Of a DNA stretch of 64,000 nt, positions 34,248-42,423 are shown piece after piece. The number at the start of each line of letters is the position of its first letter. Position 1 is the stretch's first letter. The notes beneath the pieces were generated by a model that was not told the origin of the DNA, ran no database searches, and worked only from the letters and a program-made list of their open reading frames with translations. The stretch is from Oscillospiraceae bacterium (GTDB lineage: Bacteria > Bacillota > Clostridia > Oscillospirales > CAG-272): assembly GCA_015064395.1 (NCBI GenBank), contig SVSH01000001.1, forward strand, positions 58,956 through 122,955, in the 5' to 3' direction. The translations under genes were made by a program, and so were the position numbers.

Positions 34248-36848
34248 ATGAATATGATCATTCGTCCAAAGGCATCGCTTTTTCTTCGGATGCTGGCGCT
34301 GTGCTTGACTCTTATTATGTTGCTGTCGCCTGCTATGACTGCTTGCAGAAAGGATCCGGGGCAGGGCGACGAGGATGACGGTCCCAAGATCACGCTGGTC
34401 GGTGAGGACGGTGTCTTCCGCTATACCATTATTCGCTCCCTGGATGCCAAAAAGGCACTGTCCAGTGCTTGCGCGACGCTGCACGCTGTGCTTGAGAAGA
34501 TCCTGGATCGCAAGGACGTGGAGATCATCACCGATGACGTATCACCCTACGAGTGGGAGATCCTGGTTGGAAATACCAACCGCCCCGAGAGCGCACAGGT
34601 CAAGAGCGAGCTGGGCGAGGGGCAATATGCCATTCGCGTGATGCAGGAGGGCAAAAAGATCGTGATCGTCGGCTGTGACGACGAGCACACGGTCAAGGCC
34701 ATCGACTATTTTTTGAGAATATACGCAGATTATGATGCGATCACGGGGACGATGATGATGAAAGAAAATATTTCGCTCTCGCTTACCTTAAACGACGTAC
34801 AGACGGCACAGGACACACCGACCTATGCCAATGAGCCCACGCTGGTACATACTCGCTATACCACCGAAGACGTGGTCGTGGCGGACATCATTGTCGGCCG
34901 TGAAAACTACGCCGTCGACCCCACCGGTACGATGGATAGCGCGCCCGGCATTCAGCTGGCGCTGAACGATTGCGCGGCGCGTGGCGGCGGCACGGTCTTT
35001 TTGCCGGCGGGCAATTACCGCATTACGTCGGAATTGCGCATTCCCGCCTTTACCGTTTTGCGCGGTGACTGGCAGGATCCTGACCTTGGCAACGAATACG
35101 GCACGGTGATCTGGGCTGACGTTGCCAGCAGAGATGAGATGACCTCGGGCACGATCCTGCTTGGCGCATCGGGCGGCGCATATGGTCTGACCGTTTATTA
35201 TCCCGATCAGTCCATGGAGAACGTCCGACCCTATCCCTTTACCTTCTATTTCAATCCCAACCATCAGGGCAAGGGGGGGCACGCCCCGACGGTCAAAAAT
35301 TGTACCGTCATCAACGGTTATCGCGGCGTTGGCGCGACGGTGGAGAGCGAGTCGGGACACGAGCAGATGACCATTGAAAACTTCAAGGGAACCTTCCTGG
35401 ATATCGGGGTTGCCATTGGTTTCTCCTCCGACGTGGGTACTTGTGCCAACATCACCGTCTCTCCCAAGTACTGGAGCGAGTTCCATGCTGTTCGAGGACT
35501 GGAGGAGGTGGACGTCAGAGACGTGACGGATTACACCCGCAAGCATACGACGGGTATGCGCCTGTCCGACGTTGAGTGGACCGAGTACGTACACATCACC
35601 GTTACCGATTGCAAGACGGGTATCCATATCATCCCCGCTGTTCGCATCGGCTTTGCCGGTAGCTTCTACGATACCGTTGTTATGAATTGTGATACCGCGG
35701 TACGCGCCGACGAGCTCGATAAGCGCTGGGGCGCACAGTTCTCCAACTGTTACCTGGTCGGCAGCGAATACGCCATGGTCAATGCTTCCAATGGTGTCAT
35801 CAAAACGGCCGGTACGACCATGCTGGGCGGACTGTCGGGTACGATCCTGGTTGACCGCGATCTGCTGTCGCAGTACAACATCGACACCGGCGTGTCGTAT
35901 CAGAAGCCAAACGCTGTACTGTACGTGGCTGATTTTGACAAGAAGGCGACCACGGATATTTCCGGTGAACTGCAGGCGTTGCTCAACGAGGCCGGTAAAA
36001 CGGGCGGCGTTGTCTACCTGCCCGGTGGTAACTATCTCTTGGATCAGCCCATCACCGTTCCCGAGGGCGTTGAGTTGCGCGGTACCTCGCCCGTGGCGAC
36101 TCGCGAACAGCAGGGCTACGGGATCGGTACTCGTATCTTTACCCACTACGGTGTCGGTATGTCGGACACCGATACGGCACTGATCACACTGGAGCCCTAT
36201 GCCGGCGTCAACGGCATCCGCTTCGCGCACAGCTCCAACACCTCGGATGTCCGCGACACCGCGTATATGATCCGCGGCAAGGGTGAGGGCGTGTACGTCG
36301 TCAACTCCTGCTTCATTGCGGCAGGCCGTGGCATTGACTTTGTCGGCTGTGACGATCACTTCATCAAGAAGGTTACCAGCTTCTGCTTTATCAACGATAT
36401 GAGAGTGGGTGGCAAGAACGGAACGATCACAGGCTTTTTGCACAACGCGACCGTTTGCGACCGCCTGGGCTACACCCCCGAATCGGGCGAGATCGGCGGC
36501 GATTTGAAAAATCCCAATTATGCCAACCGCAACGAGGTGGCGCGTGACTATAACACCACCATTCACGTCGTGGATGCCGAGGGACAGCGCATCTGGAATG
36601 CCTTTTCGTATGGCGTTGCCCACTTCATTGTGGCGGAGAACAGCATCGACACGTTGGCGGTGAATATCGGAACGGATAACATCGGTAGCGAAACGGCCCA
36701 GATGGTCATTCGCGGCGGTGATTTCGTTGCCATCAACGTCCTGCGCTTCAACGGCCACTCCTACGACGCCGAGGACGGTGCAAAGGTGAAGCTGTATTCT
36801 CGTCTTGCCATTGGAGACAAGACAGAGGAAACCGAAAAGATCGGATAA
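34248..36848 (+). CDS. Lipoprotein with two pectate-lyase-3-like beta-helix domains (866 aa)
   Basis: Lipobox MTAC; GTMDSAPGIQLALNDCAARGGGTVFLPAGNYRITSELRIPAFTVLRG; DISGELQALLNEAGKTGGVVYLPGGNYLLDQPITVPEGVELRG. Confidence 0.85.
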   Translation: MNMIIRPKASLFLRMLALCLTLIMLLSPAMTACRKDPGQGDEDDGPKITLVGEDGVFRYTIIRSLDAKKALSSACATLHAVLEKILDRKDVEIITDDVSPYEWEILVGNTNRPESAQVKSELGEGQYAIRVMQEGKKIVIVGCDDEHTVKAIDYFLRIYADYDAITGTMMMKENISLSLTLNDVQTAQDTPTYANEPTLVHTRYTTEDVVVADIIVGRENYAVDPTGTMDSAPGIQLALNDCAARGGGTVFLPAGNYRITSELRIPAFTVLRGDWQDPDLGNEYGTVIWADVASRDEMTSGTILLGASGGAYGLTVYYPDQSMENVRPYPFTFYFNPNHQGKGGHAPTVKNCTVINGYRGVGATVESESGHEQMTIENFKGTFLDIGVAIGFSSDVGTCANITVSPKYWSEFHAVRGLEEVDVRDVTDYTRKHTTGMRLSDVEWTEYVHITVTDCKTGIHIIPAVRIGFAGSFYDTVVMNCDTAVRADELDKRWGAQFSNCYLVGSEYAMVNASNGVIKTAGTTMLGGLSGTILVDRDLLSQYNIDTGVSYQKPNAVLYVADFDKKATTDISGELQALLNEAGKTGGVVYLPGGNYLLDQPITVPEGVELRGTSPVATREQQGYGIGTRIFTHYGVGMSDTDTALITLEPYAGVNGIRFAHSSNTSDVRDTAYMIRGKGEGVYVVNSCFIAAGRGIDFVGCDDHFIKKVTSFCFINDMRVGGKNGTITGFLHNATVCDRLGYTPESGEIGGDLKNPNYANRNEVARDYNTTIHVVDAEGQRIWNAFSYGVAHFIVAENSIDTLAVNIGTDNIGSETAQMVIRGGDFVAINVLRFNGHSYDAEDGAKVKLYSRLAIGDKTEETEKIG

Positions 36849-36854
36849 ATGCTT

Positions 36855-36904
36855 GACAAACACCTCCATATATGCTACAATCGGAGCATATGTGGAGGTG
36901 TTTT
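36855..36904 (+). promoter_or_regulatory. Promoter embedded in a long palindrome (putative autoregulatory operator)
   Basis: TTGACA-17-TACAAT; AACACCTCCATATATGCT-ACAATCGG-AGCATATGTGGAGGTGTT, 17/18 bp match. Confidence 0.75.
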
Positions 36905-36906
36905 GT

Positions 36907-37320
36907 ATGAAATATGAAAATTTGAGTGAAAAGATCTCGGTCAACGTCAACGTGGCGACGCTGGCAGGCGTTGATTTTTTGGTCGAGCACGGCTTTTATG
37001 CCAACCGAAGCGACGCGGTCAATCAGGCCGTGCGTGAGCTGATCGCCCGTGAGCAAAGCACGATCGACCGCATCATCATCCAGGAGACCAAGGACCATTC
37101 CTCCCGCACTGAGTGGTTTCTGGGAGAATTGACCCTGACCCCTGAAAGGCTGGCCGCCTGGAGCCGCCATGCAGGCAAGGAAAAGCTGTGCGGCTACGGC
37201 CTGCTCGTCATCGACGAGGCTTGCGACGAGGAGCTGCTGTTTGCCACCGTCAAGGCCATTTCGGTGCAAGGCAGTGTCCGCGCAACGGCGTCGGTCAAGG
37301 AGCATTACGGCATCCAATAA
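36907..37320 (+). CDS. CopG/ribbon-helix-helix family transcriptional regulator with C-terminal domain
   Basis: EKISVNVNVATLAGVDFLVEHGFYANRSDAVNQAVRELIARE is an RHH motif; start ATGAAATATGAAAAT. Confidence 0.75.
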   Translation: MKYENLSEKISVNVNVATLAGVDFLVEHGFYANRSDAVNQAVRELIAREQSTIDRIIIQETKDHSSRTEWFLGELTLTPERLAAWSRHAGKEKLCGYGLLVIDEACDEELLFATVKAISVQGSVRATASVKEHYGIQ

Positions 37321-37323
37321 CAG

Positions 37324-37357
37324 AGCAAGAGCACCGCGATGTCGCGGTGCTCTTGCT
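37324..37357 (+). terminator. Long hairpin terminator
   Basis: AGCAAGAGCACCGCGA-TG-TCGCGGTGCTCTTGCT. Confidence 0.8.
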
Positions 37358-37361
37358 GTTT

Positions 37362-37760
37362 GAGGGCTGTCTTTTTTGTTTGCCGACACACAACGAGTGA
37401 GAGGCGATTACAGCGGGCAACTACTCCAAAGGCTTCTCGCGGCGCAAAAGCACACATCTTCAACGCTTGTAAGCGCGGCTCCAAAAAAGTCACACTCATT
37501 TCAGGGCAAAAGCCTTTGCTTACTCTGCCTGCCGCGCGTGATGGCTGCCTTGAAGCACAGTACAAACGAGTAATATGTCTATCTCTTGGTATGTTGTGTA
37601 GCGCGGCAAAGGGGCGGTTTCCAAAGGCGGCAGTCTTTGGCGCGTTTTCTTGGTTCGTTCTTTGCCGCGTGGCAAAGAATGAACATTTATGCCGGTACAG
37701 CGAGCGCGCGTAGCTGTGCGAGCCTGTAGGAGAAGTCGTTTGAATTTAGATAAGCTTTGC
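37362..37760. other. About 400-bp non-coding structured block, candidate dispersed repeat or structured RNA
   Basis: No convincing ORF; nested and competing inverted repeats (37602-37611/37660-37669; 37660-37666/37671-37677). Confidence 0.4.
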
Positions 37761-37764
37761 TCCC

Positions 37765-38424
37765 TTACAAAATAAACTGCTCATTGATCACAAGTCGGAA
37801 TCGCAAACCCAGCTTTTCCGCCGCCCGACGGCAGAGGTTCATGCGCTCCAAAAAGATCTCAAAATAATCCATAATGCTGCTGTATTGCGTGTCGACGGTC
37901 AGCGCCAGACAAAGCTCACGCTTGTCCTCGCTCAATTTCAATTCGGAGTTGGTAACCGAGTAATTCACACGGTCGTGAATATCAAAGGTGGTCAGATCGC
38001 TGTTTCTCACACGCGAGCGACGAACGTCCGACTTGTCGGCCAGAATCAAAGCCGCACTCACCTCGTCGATGGGCACACCCGTCCCCTCGTCGTGATTGCC
38101 GATGGCGGTGATGACGGTGCAGATATCCTCGGCACTCATGCCAAGACGATCCAAAAGGCGGAAGGCCATCAAAGCGCCGCTTTGGGAATGGTCTACTCGA
38201 TTGACCACGTTTCCAATGTCGTGCAAAAGTCCTGCAATGCGGGCAAGCTCAACGGTCCTCTCAGCATGCCCCAGGGATAAAAGAAGGTCTCCCGCCACGC
38301 GGGATACGCGGCCGACGTGAGCGAAGCAGTGCTCGGTGTAGCCCAGAGCGCACAGCGCGCTGTCGGCTCGCTGAATGTAGGTTTTTACCTCGTCGTTGCG
38401 GCGTAGGGAGTCGTAAGTGATCAT
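37765..38424 (-). CDS. HD-domain phosphohydrolase
   Basis: HCFAHVGRVSRVA...ARIAGLLHDIGNVVNRVDHSQSGA...GNHDEGTG. Confidence 0.85.
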   Translation of the reverse strand: MITYDSLRRNDEVKTYIQRADSALCALGYTEHCFAHVGRVSRVAGDLLLSLGHAERTVELARIAGLLHDIGNVVNRVDHSQSGALMAFRLLDRLGMSAEDICTVITAIGNHDEGTGVPIDEVSAALILADKSDVRRSRVRNSDLTTFDIHDRVNYSVTNSELKLSEDKRELCLALTVDTQYSSIMDYFEIFLERMNLCRRAAEKLGLRFRLVINEQFIL

Positions 38425-38450
38425 GGAGTCATCCTTTCTCGTCTGCTAAC

Positions 38451-38479
38451 TTGACAGACGCGCTGAAATTTGATATACT
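38451..38479 (+). promoter_or_regulatory. SigmaA promoter of recG
   Basis: TTGACA - 17 bp - TATACT. Confidence 0.8.
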
Positions 38480-38509
38480 GAAAAGAGAAAATAAAAAGGA
38501 GGCGAGTGT

Positions 38510-40666
38510 ATGAGCATTTGTTGGGACGAACAGAGCGTTACTACCTTGTACGGCGTGGGCAAGGCGCGCGAGAGTGCATACGCCCGTCTTGGCGTGCGCA
38601 CGGTAGGGGAGCTTTTGGAGCACTATCCCCGCGCGTATGAAAACAGAGGCGAGGTGAAGCTGCTTGCCGATGCGCCGATCGATGCACGGTGCGCCGTCAT
38701 ACTGACCGTCGCTACACAGCCCCGTGTCCATACCATCCGCCGTGGGATGTCCTTGCTTAAATTCCGGGCGTATGACGAGAGCGGTAGCTGTGAGATCACC
38801 TTTTTCAATCAGAATTATCACAGGGACGCCTTTCCCTTGGGTGCCACCTTCCGTTTTTTTGGTAAGGTGGAGCGCACGGGTCAGCGCTTTGCAATGAGCT
38901 CTCCTGCTTTTGAGGAGATCGCGCCCGATAGCGACGGCTCGGAGCTACCGCCCCTGTTTCCGGTGTATCCGCTGACAGAGGGCCTGTCCCAAAAGCAGAT
39001 CGCTACCAATATCGCTATGGCCCTGCGTCTGTCGCAGACCGAGATGGAGGATCCTTTGCCGGCTGAGTGGAGACAGCGTCGCGGCCTTTGCACCTTGCCG
39101 TATGCACTGCGGCAAATCCACATGCCTGAGAGCATGGCGGCGCTCAGAGCGGCGAAAAAACGGCTGATCTACGATGAATTTTTGATGTTCGCGCTGGGAC
39201 TTGCGGCCTCGCGCCGCCAGGTCAAGGAGCAAATCGCGCCCGTGTGTGACAAGGGCGACCTTGCACAGCTTGCGGCACAATTGCCCTATGCATTGACGGG
39301 GGCACAGCAGCGTGCCATCGAAGAAATACGGCAGGATATGTCCCGCAACGTGCCCATGAGCCGAATGATCGTCGGCGACGTTGGTTGCGGCAAAACGATA
39401 TGTGCGGCGGCCGCGATGCTGTTCGCGGTACAGAGCGGAAGACAGGCGGCCCTGATGGTGCCGACCGAAATTTTGGCGCGCCAGCACGCAAATGAGCTGG
39501 GAGAGCTGTTTGACAAATTAGGCATTCGATCCGCGCTTCTCATTGGCGCGACGACGGCGGCGCAAAAGAAGAAGATCAAAGCAGCGCTCTCACACCCCGA
39601 TCCCGCAGAGCGGATCGACGTGGTGATCGGTACCCAGGCGCTGTTGAGCGAGGGCGTTGCATTTGCTGCCCCCGGTCTTGTCGTCACGGACGAACAGCAC
39701 CGCTTTGGCGTCAATCAGCGGGCGACACTGTCCGAGCGTACTCACTTTGCTCATTTGCTCGTTATGAGTGCCACGCCCATCCCGCGCTCCTTGGCGCTGG
39801 GACTGTACGGAGATCTGGATATCTCCCGTATCGACGAAATGCCACCCGGGCGCCAGGTGGTGCAAACGGTTGTGGTGGACGACTCCTACCGTGCTCGCCT
39901 GGACGGATTTATCACCCGCCAGGTGGAGGAGGGGGGACAAGTGTACGTGGTGTGCCCCGCCATCGATGGGGAGGATGTAGAGGAGGGCGAGCTGTCCTTG
40001 CGTGACGTCTGGTCGGACGAGATACCAAGACCGGCGGAGGAGAAAATCCCGCTCAAGTCGGCCCTGCAATACACGAAGGAGTTGTCCGAGCGTCTTCCCG
40101 GCATTTCGATCGCCTGCCTGCACGGCAAAATGAAGCCGGCGGAAAAGGACGCCATCATGCAACGCTTCGTCAATGGGGACGTAAAGGTACTGGTTTCTAC
40201 GACCGTCATCGAGGTGGGCGTCAATGTGCCGAATGCTACCTTGATGATCATCGAAAACGCCGAGCGCTTTGGTCTGTCGCAGCTGCATCAGCTGCGCGGA
40301 CGCGTCGGACGGGGCAAGCGACAGAGCTTTTGCGTGTTGGTCAAAGGAGCAATCAAGTGCGGCGAGAACGCCGAGCGGCGCCTGATGACCATGAAACATC
40401 AGCACGACGGCTTTGAGATCGCCCGTCAGGATCTGGTCCAGCGCGGACCGGGCGACTTTTTGCGGGGCAACGCCGACAGTAGCATCCGACAGAGCGGCGG
40501 TATTCGCTTCCGCCTGGCGGATCAGTGCGAGGACGGAGACTTTATGCAGGCCGCCTTTGACGATGCCAAGGAAATGCTCGAGCAGGACGCCGGCCTTGCG
40601 GAGTATCCACAGCTTCGCGCCCGCATGGAACGTATGTTCACGGTCGATCTCGGTGTATTGAATTAA
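38510..40666 (+). CDS. recG: ATP-dependent DNA helicase RecG
   Basis: MIVGDVGCGKTICAAAAM, VVTDEQHRFGVNQRATL, MSATPIPRSLAL, LRGRVGRGKRQSFCVL, GPGDFLRG. Confidence 0.96.
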   Translation: MSICWDEQSVTTLYGVGKARESAYARLGVRTVGELLEHYPRAYENRGEVKLLADAPIDARCAVILTVATQPRVHTIRRGMSLLKFRAYDESGSCEITFFNQNYHRDAFPLGATFRFFGKVERTGQRFAMSSPAFEEIAPDSDGSELPPLFPVYPLTEGLSQKQIATNIAMALRLSQTEMEDPLPAEWRQRRGLCTLPYALRQIHMPESMAALRAAKKRLIYDEFLMFALGLAASRRQVKEQIAPVCDKGDLAQLAAQLPYALTGAQQRAIEEIRQDMSRNVPMSRMIVGDVGCGKTICAAAAMLFAVQSGRQAALMVPTEILARQHANELGELFDKLGIRSALLIGATTAAQKKKIKAALSHPDPAERIDVVIGTQALLSEGVAFAAPGLVVTDEQHRFGVNQRATLSERTHFAHLLVMSATPIPRSLALGLYGDLDISRIDEMPPGRQVVQTVVVDDSYRARLDGFITRQVEEGGQVYVVCPAIDGEDVEEGELSLRDVWSDEIPRPAEEKIPLKSALQYTKELSERLPGISIACLHGKMKPAEKDAIMQRFVNGDVKVLVSTTVIEVGVNVPNATLMIIENAERFGLSQLHQLRGRVGRGKRQSFCVLVKGAIKCGENAERRLMTMKHQHDGFEIARQDLVQRGPGDFLRGNADSSIRQSGGIRFRLADQCEDGDFMQAAFDDAKEMLEQDAGLAEYPQLRARMERMFTVDLGVLN

Positions 40667-40683
40667 ATATGGAAGCGACTGCC

Positions 40684-40718
40684 GCAAAGGGAAATCCGGA
40701 TGCGGCAGCCGTTTTTTT
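40684..40718 (+). terminator. Hairpin terminator after recG
   Basis: CTGCCGCA...TGCGGCAG then GTTTTTTT. Confidence 0.7.
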
Positions 40719-40720
40719 GA

Positions 40721-41005
40721 TCAGTGACAGTCGCATCCGCAATCGCAGGCGTCACGGCAAAAGATGCGTCGCCACCACCGCACCATGCCGCACACAGCCC
40801 ACATGGCGAGCATGGCGGCGGCCATCACGGCCAAAAGCTTGACGAGCGGTGTGGTACAGGTGTGGTCCAGGTGCAAGGCGGCCATGGGCGAACGATCGCG
40901 GTCGTTCCGATAGAGCCCGCATTCATAGTGCAGCTCGCGGCGAAGCCGGGGCTGTGTGACGGCGCGAGCAATGTGAGCCGCGCATTGATGAAGATCGGTT
41001 TTCAC
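40721..41005 (-). CDS. Small single-TM protein with Cys-rich tail (GTG start)
   Basis: AAGGAGG-ATTTGAC-GTG start; TM LVKLLAVMAAAMLAMWAVCGMV; tail FCRDACDCGCDCH. Confidence 0.5.
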   Translation of the reverse strand: MKTDLHQCAAHIARAVTQPRLRRELHYECGLYRNDRDRSPMAALHLDHTCTTPLVKLLAVMAAAMLAMWAVCGMVRWWRRIFCRDACDCGCDCH

Positions 41006-41101
41006 GTCAAATCCTCCTTGATTTTGAAACATAAGTGATGAGTGCATCCGATCTTATTGTTTCCACCGGGGAGTGAAAGCATACAAGGGGGACTTTTCCG
41101 A

Positions 41102-42352
41102 TCAGCCAAGACCGTATTCCAGCACGCGCAGGGAATAACTGTCAAAGAGCGTATCCACGCCGTACAGTAGTAGTACGGCATCAACATCGGCGCGCTCCAC
41201 AAGCGAGAAAATGGCTTCGCTTTGCGTGGAATAGGTCCGGGGATCGATCAGAATGAGGTTGTAATGACGGGCCAGGAAAGGGGACAGGGACTGGGAAAAG
41301 CTATCCTTGAGTAACAGAAGGGTTGGCGCGTCGGGACGTTGCGGATCGCTGACACGAATGTGCGTGTTGGTGCCGCCGAGAAAGACGTTATACTCGTCGT
41401 GTGTCCTGAGAGCGGCAAAATCGTACAGGCCATCAAGATGAGTCTTTACTTGTCCGTTTTGCAAGATCTCGGTCTGCAGGCGGTCGTCCCCGGGATAGCG
41501 GAACAGCGAAATCGGCTCTCCCTTGACCCAGCTCATGCCTGATGCGGCGTGCGCCGTACCGAGAAAATCGGTGCAAACGACGCTTGGTTCAAAGTCAGAT
41601 ATAGGGAAAGGGGTGTAACCTAAGGCATCGGCCAGCGAAAGATAGGCATAGTATGCGCCCAACGAGGTCCAGTGGTGGTCGGTTCGGTACCATACCTCCT
41701 GCCCACCGTCGGCGGCCACGCGCAAGGGAGTGGTCAGATCATGGGGGGCAAGGCCAAGAGAAAGAGCACATTGTGAAAGATACCGGCAGTCCTCATCGGC
41801 GTCGGTAGCGCTGTAAAGGCGGGGGAGCTTACTTTTGTTGACGTCAATGGAGCGGGGAACGGGCGCAAACACAAAGGGGATGTCTCTTTGTGCCATCGCT
41901 CCGGAAAAGCGCGCGACGGCATTCAGATTGTTGCGCGCGTTGGATAATTGCTGCTCTGTCGTTTTTGGAAGCGATATCAGATATCCTTCGTGCGCCGCGA
42001 GAATACCGTTGTTTTGTTGCTTGCCGAGTAGCAACTCCATGCAAGCCTTGGTGCGGACGAAATAGGAACGGGCGGGAAACTGATCGGCGCACATGGAAGA
42101 AATCTCCGAGGCCAGCTTGCCGTCGAGCAGGGAAGATACCGAAAAATCAGGAGCTGTTGTCAAAAGTCTATTTTCCTCGGGAGAGAATTCTCTGTGCGGA
42201 AGCAGGCAGAGTAACAGTCCCAAGCCCACTAAGAGGGCACAGAGGAGGACAAGGAGGACGACACCAAGAGGACGGGTTCGTTGCGACAGCGTGGCTTCTA
42301 TATCAAAATAGTTCTGTGCTTCGCGGTCAGCAGGGTGTACTTTGGGTGCTAT
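41102..42352 (-). CDS. DHHW-family (AlgJ/SGNH-like) membrane-anchored protein; start uncertain (AUA at 42352 or GTG at 42229)
   Basis: YRTDHHWTSLGAYYAY motif; LLLLKDSFSQSLSPFLARHYNLILIDPR. N-terminal TM and strong SD are kept only if the frame is extended upstream. Confidence 0.75.
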   Translation of the reverse strand: MAPKVHPADREAQNYFDIEATLSQRTRPLGVVLLVLLCALLVGLGLLLCLLPHREFSPEENRLLTTAPDFSVSSLLDGKLASEISSMCADQFPARSYFVRTKACMELLLGKQQNNGILAAHEGYLISLPKTTEQQLSNARNNLNAVARFSGAMAQRDIPFVFAPVPRSIDVNKSKLPRLYSATDADEDCRYLSQCALSLGLAPHDLTTPLRVAADGGQEVWYRTDHHWTSLGAYYAYLSLADALGYTPFPISDFEPSVVCTDFLGTAHAASGMSWVKGEPISLFRYPGDDRLQTEILQNGQVKTHLDGLYDFAALRTHDEYNVFLGGTNTHIRVSDPQRPDAPTLLLLKDSFSQSLSPFLARHYNLILIDPRTYSTQSEAIFSLVERADVDAVLLLYGVDTLFDSYSLRVLEYGLG

Positions 42353-42423
42353 GGGGAGCCTCCTTTCGTGGCTGTGGACAACAAAGGGACGGTGTCAAAT
42401 CTATGACACCGCCCCATCTGGCT

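Noticed and set aside
34788-36950. 720-aa and other long antisense ORFs (also 11867-13939, 49031-50710, 5931-7499)
   Set aside because: All lie opposite genes identified by strong motifs. They reflect codon bias in a GC-rich background.
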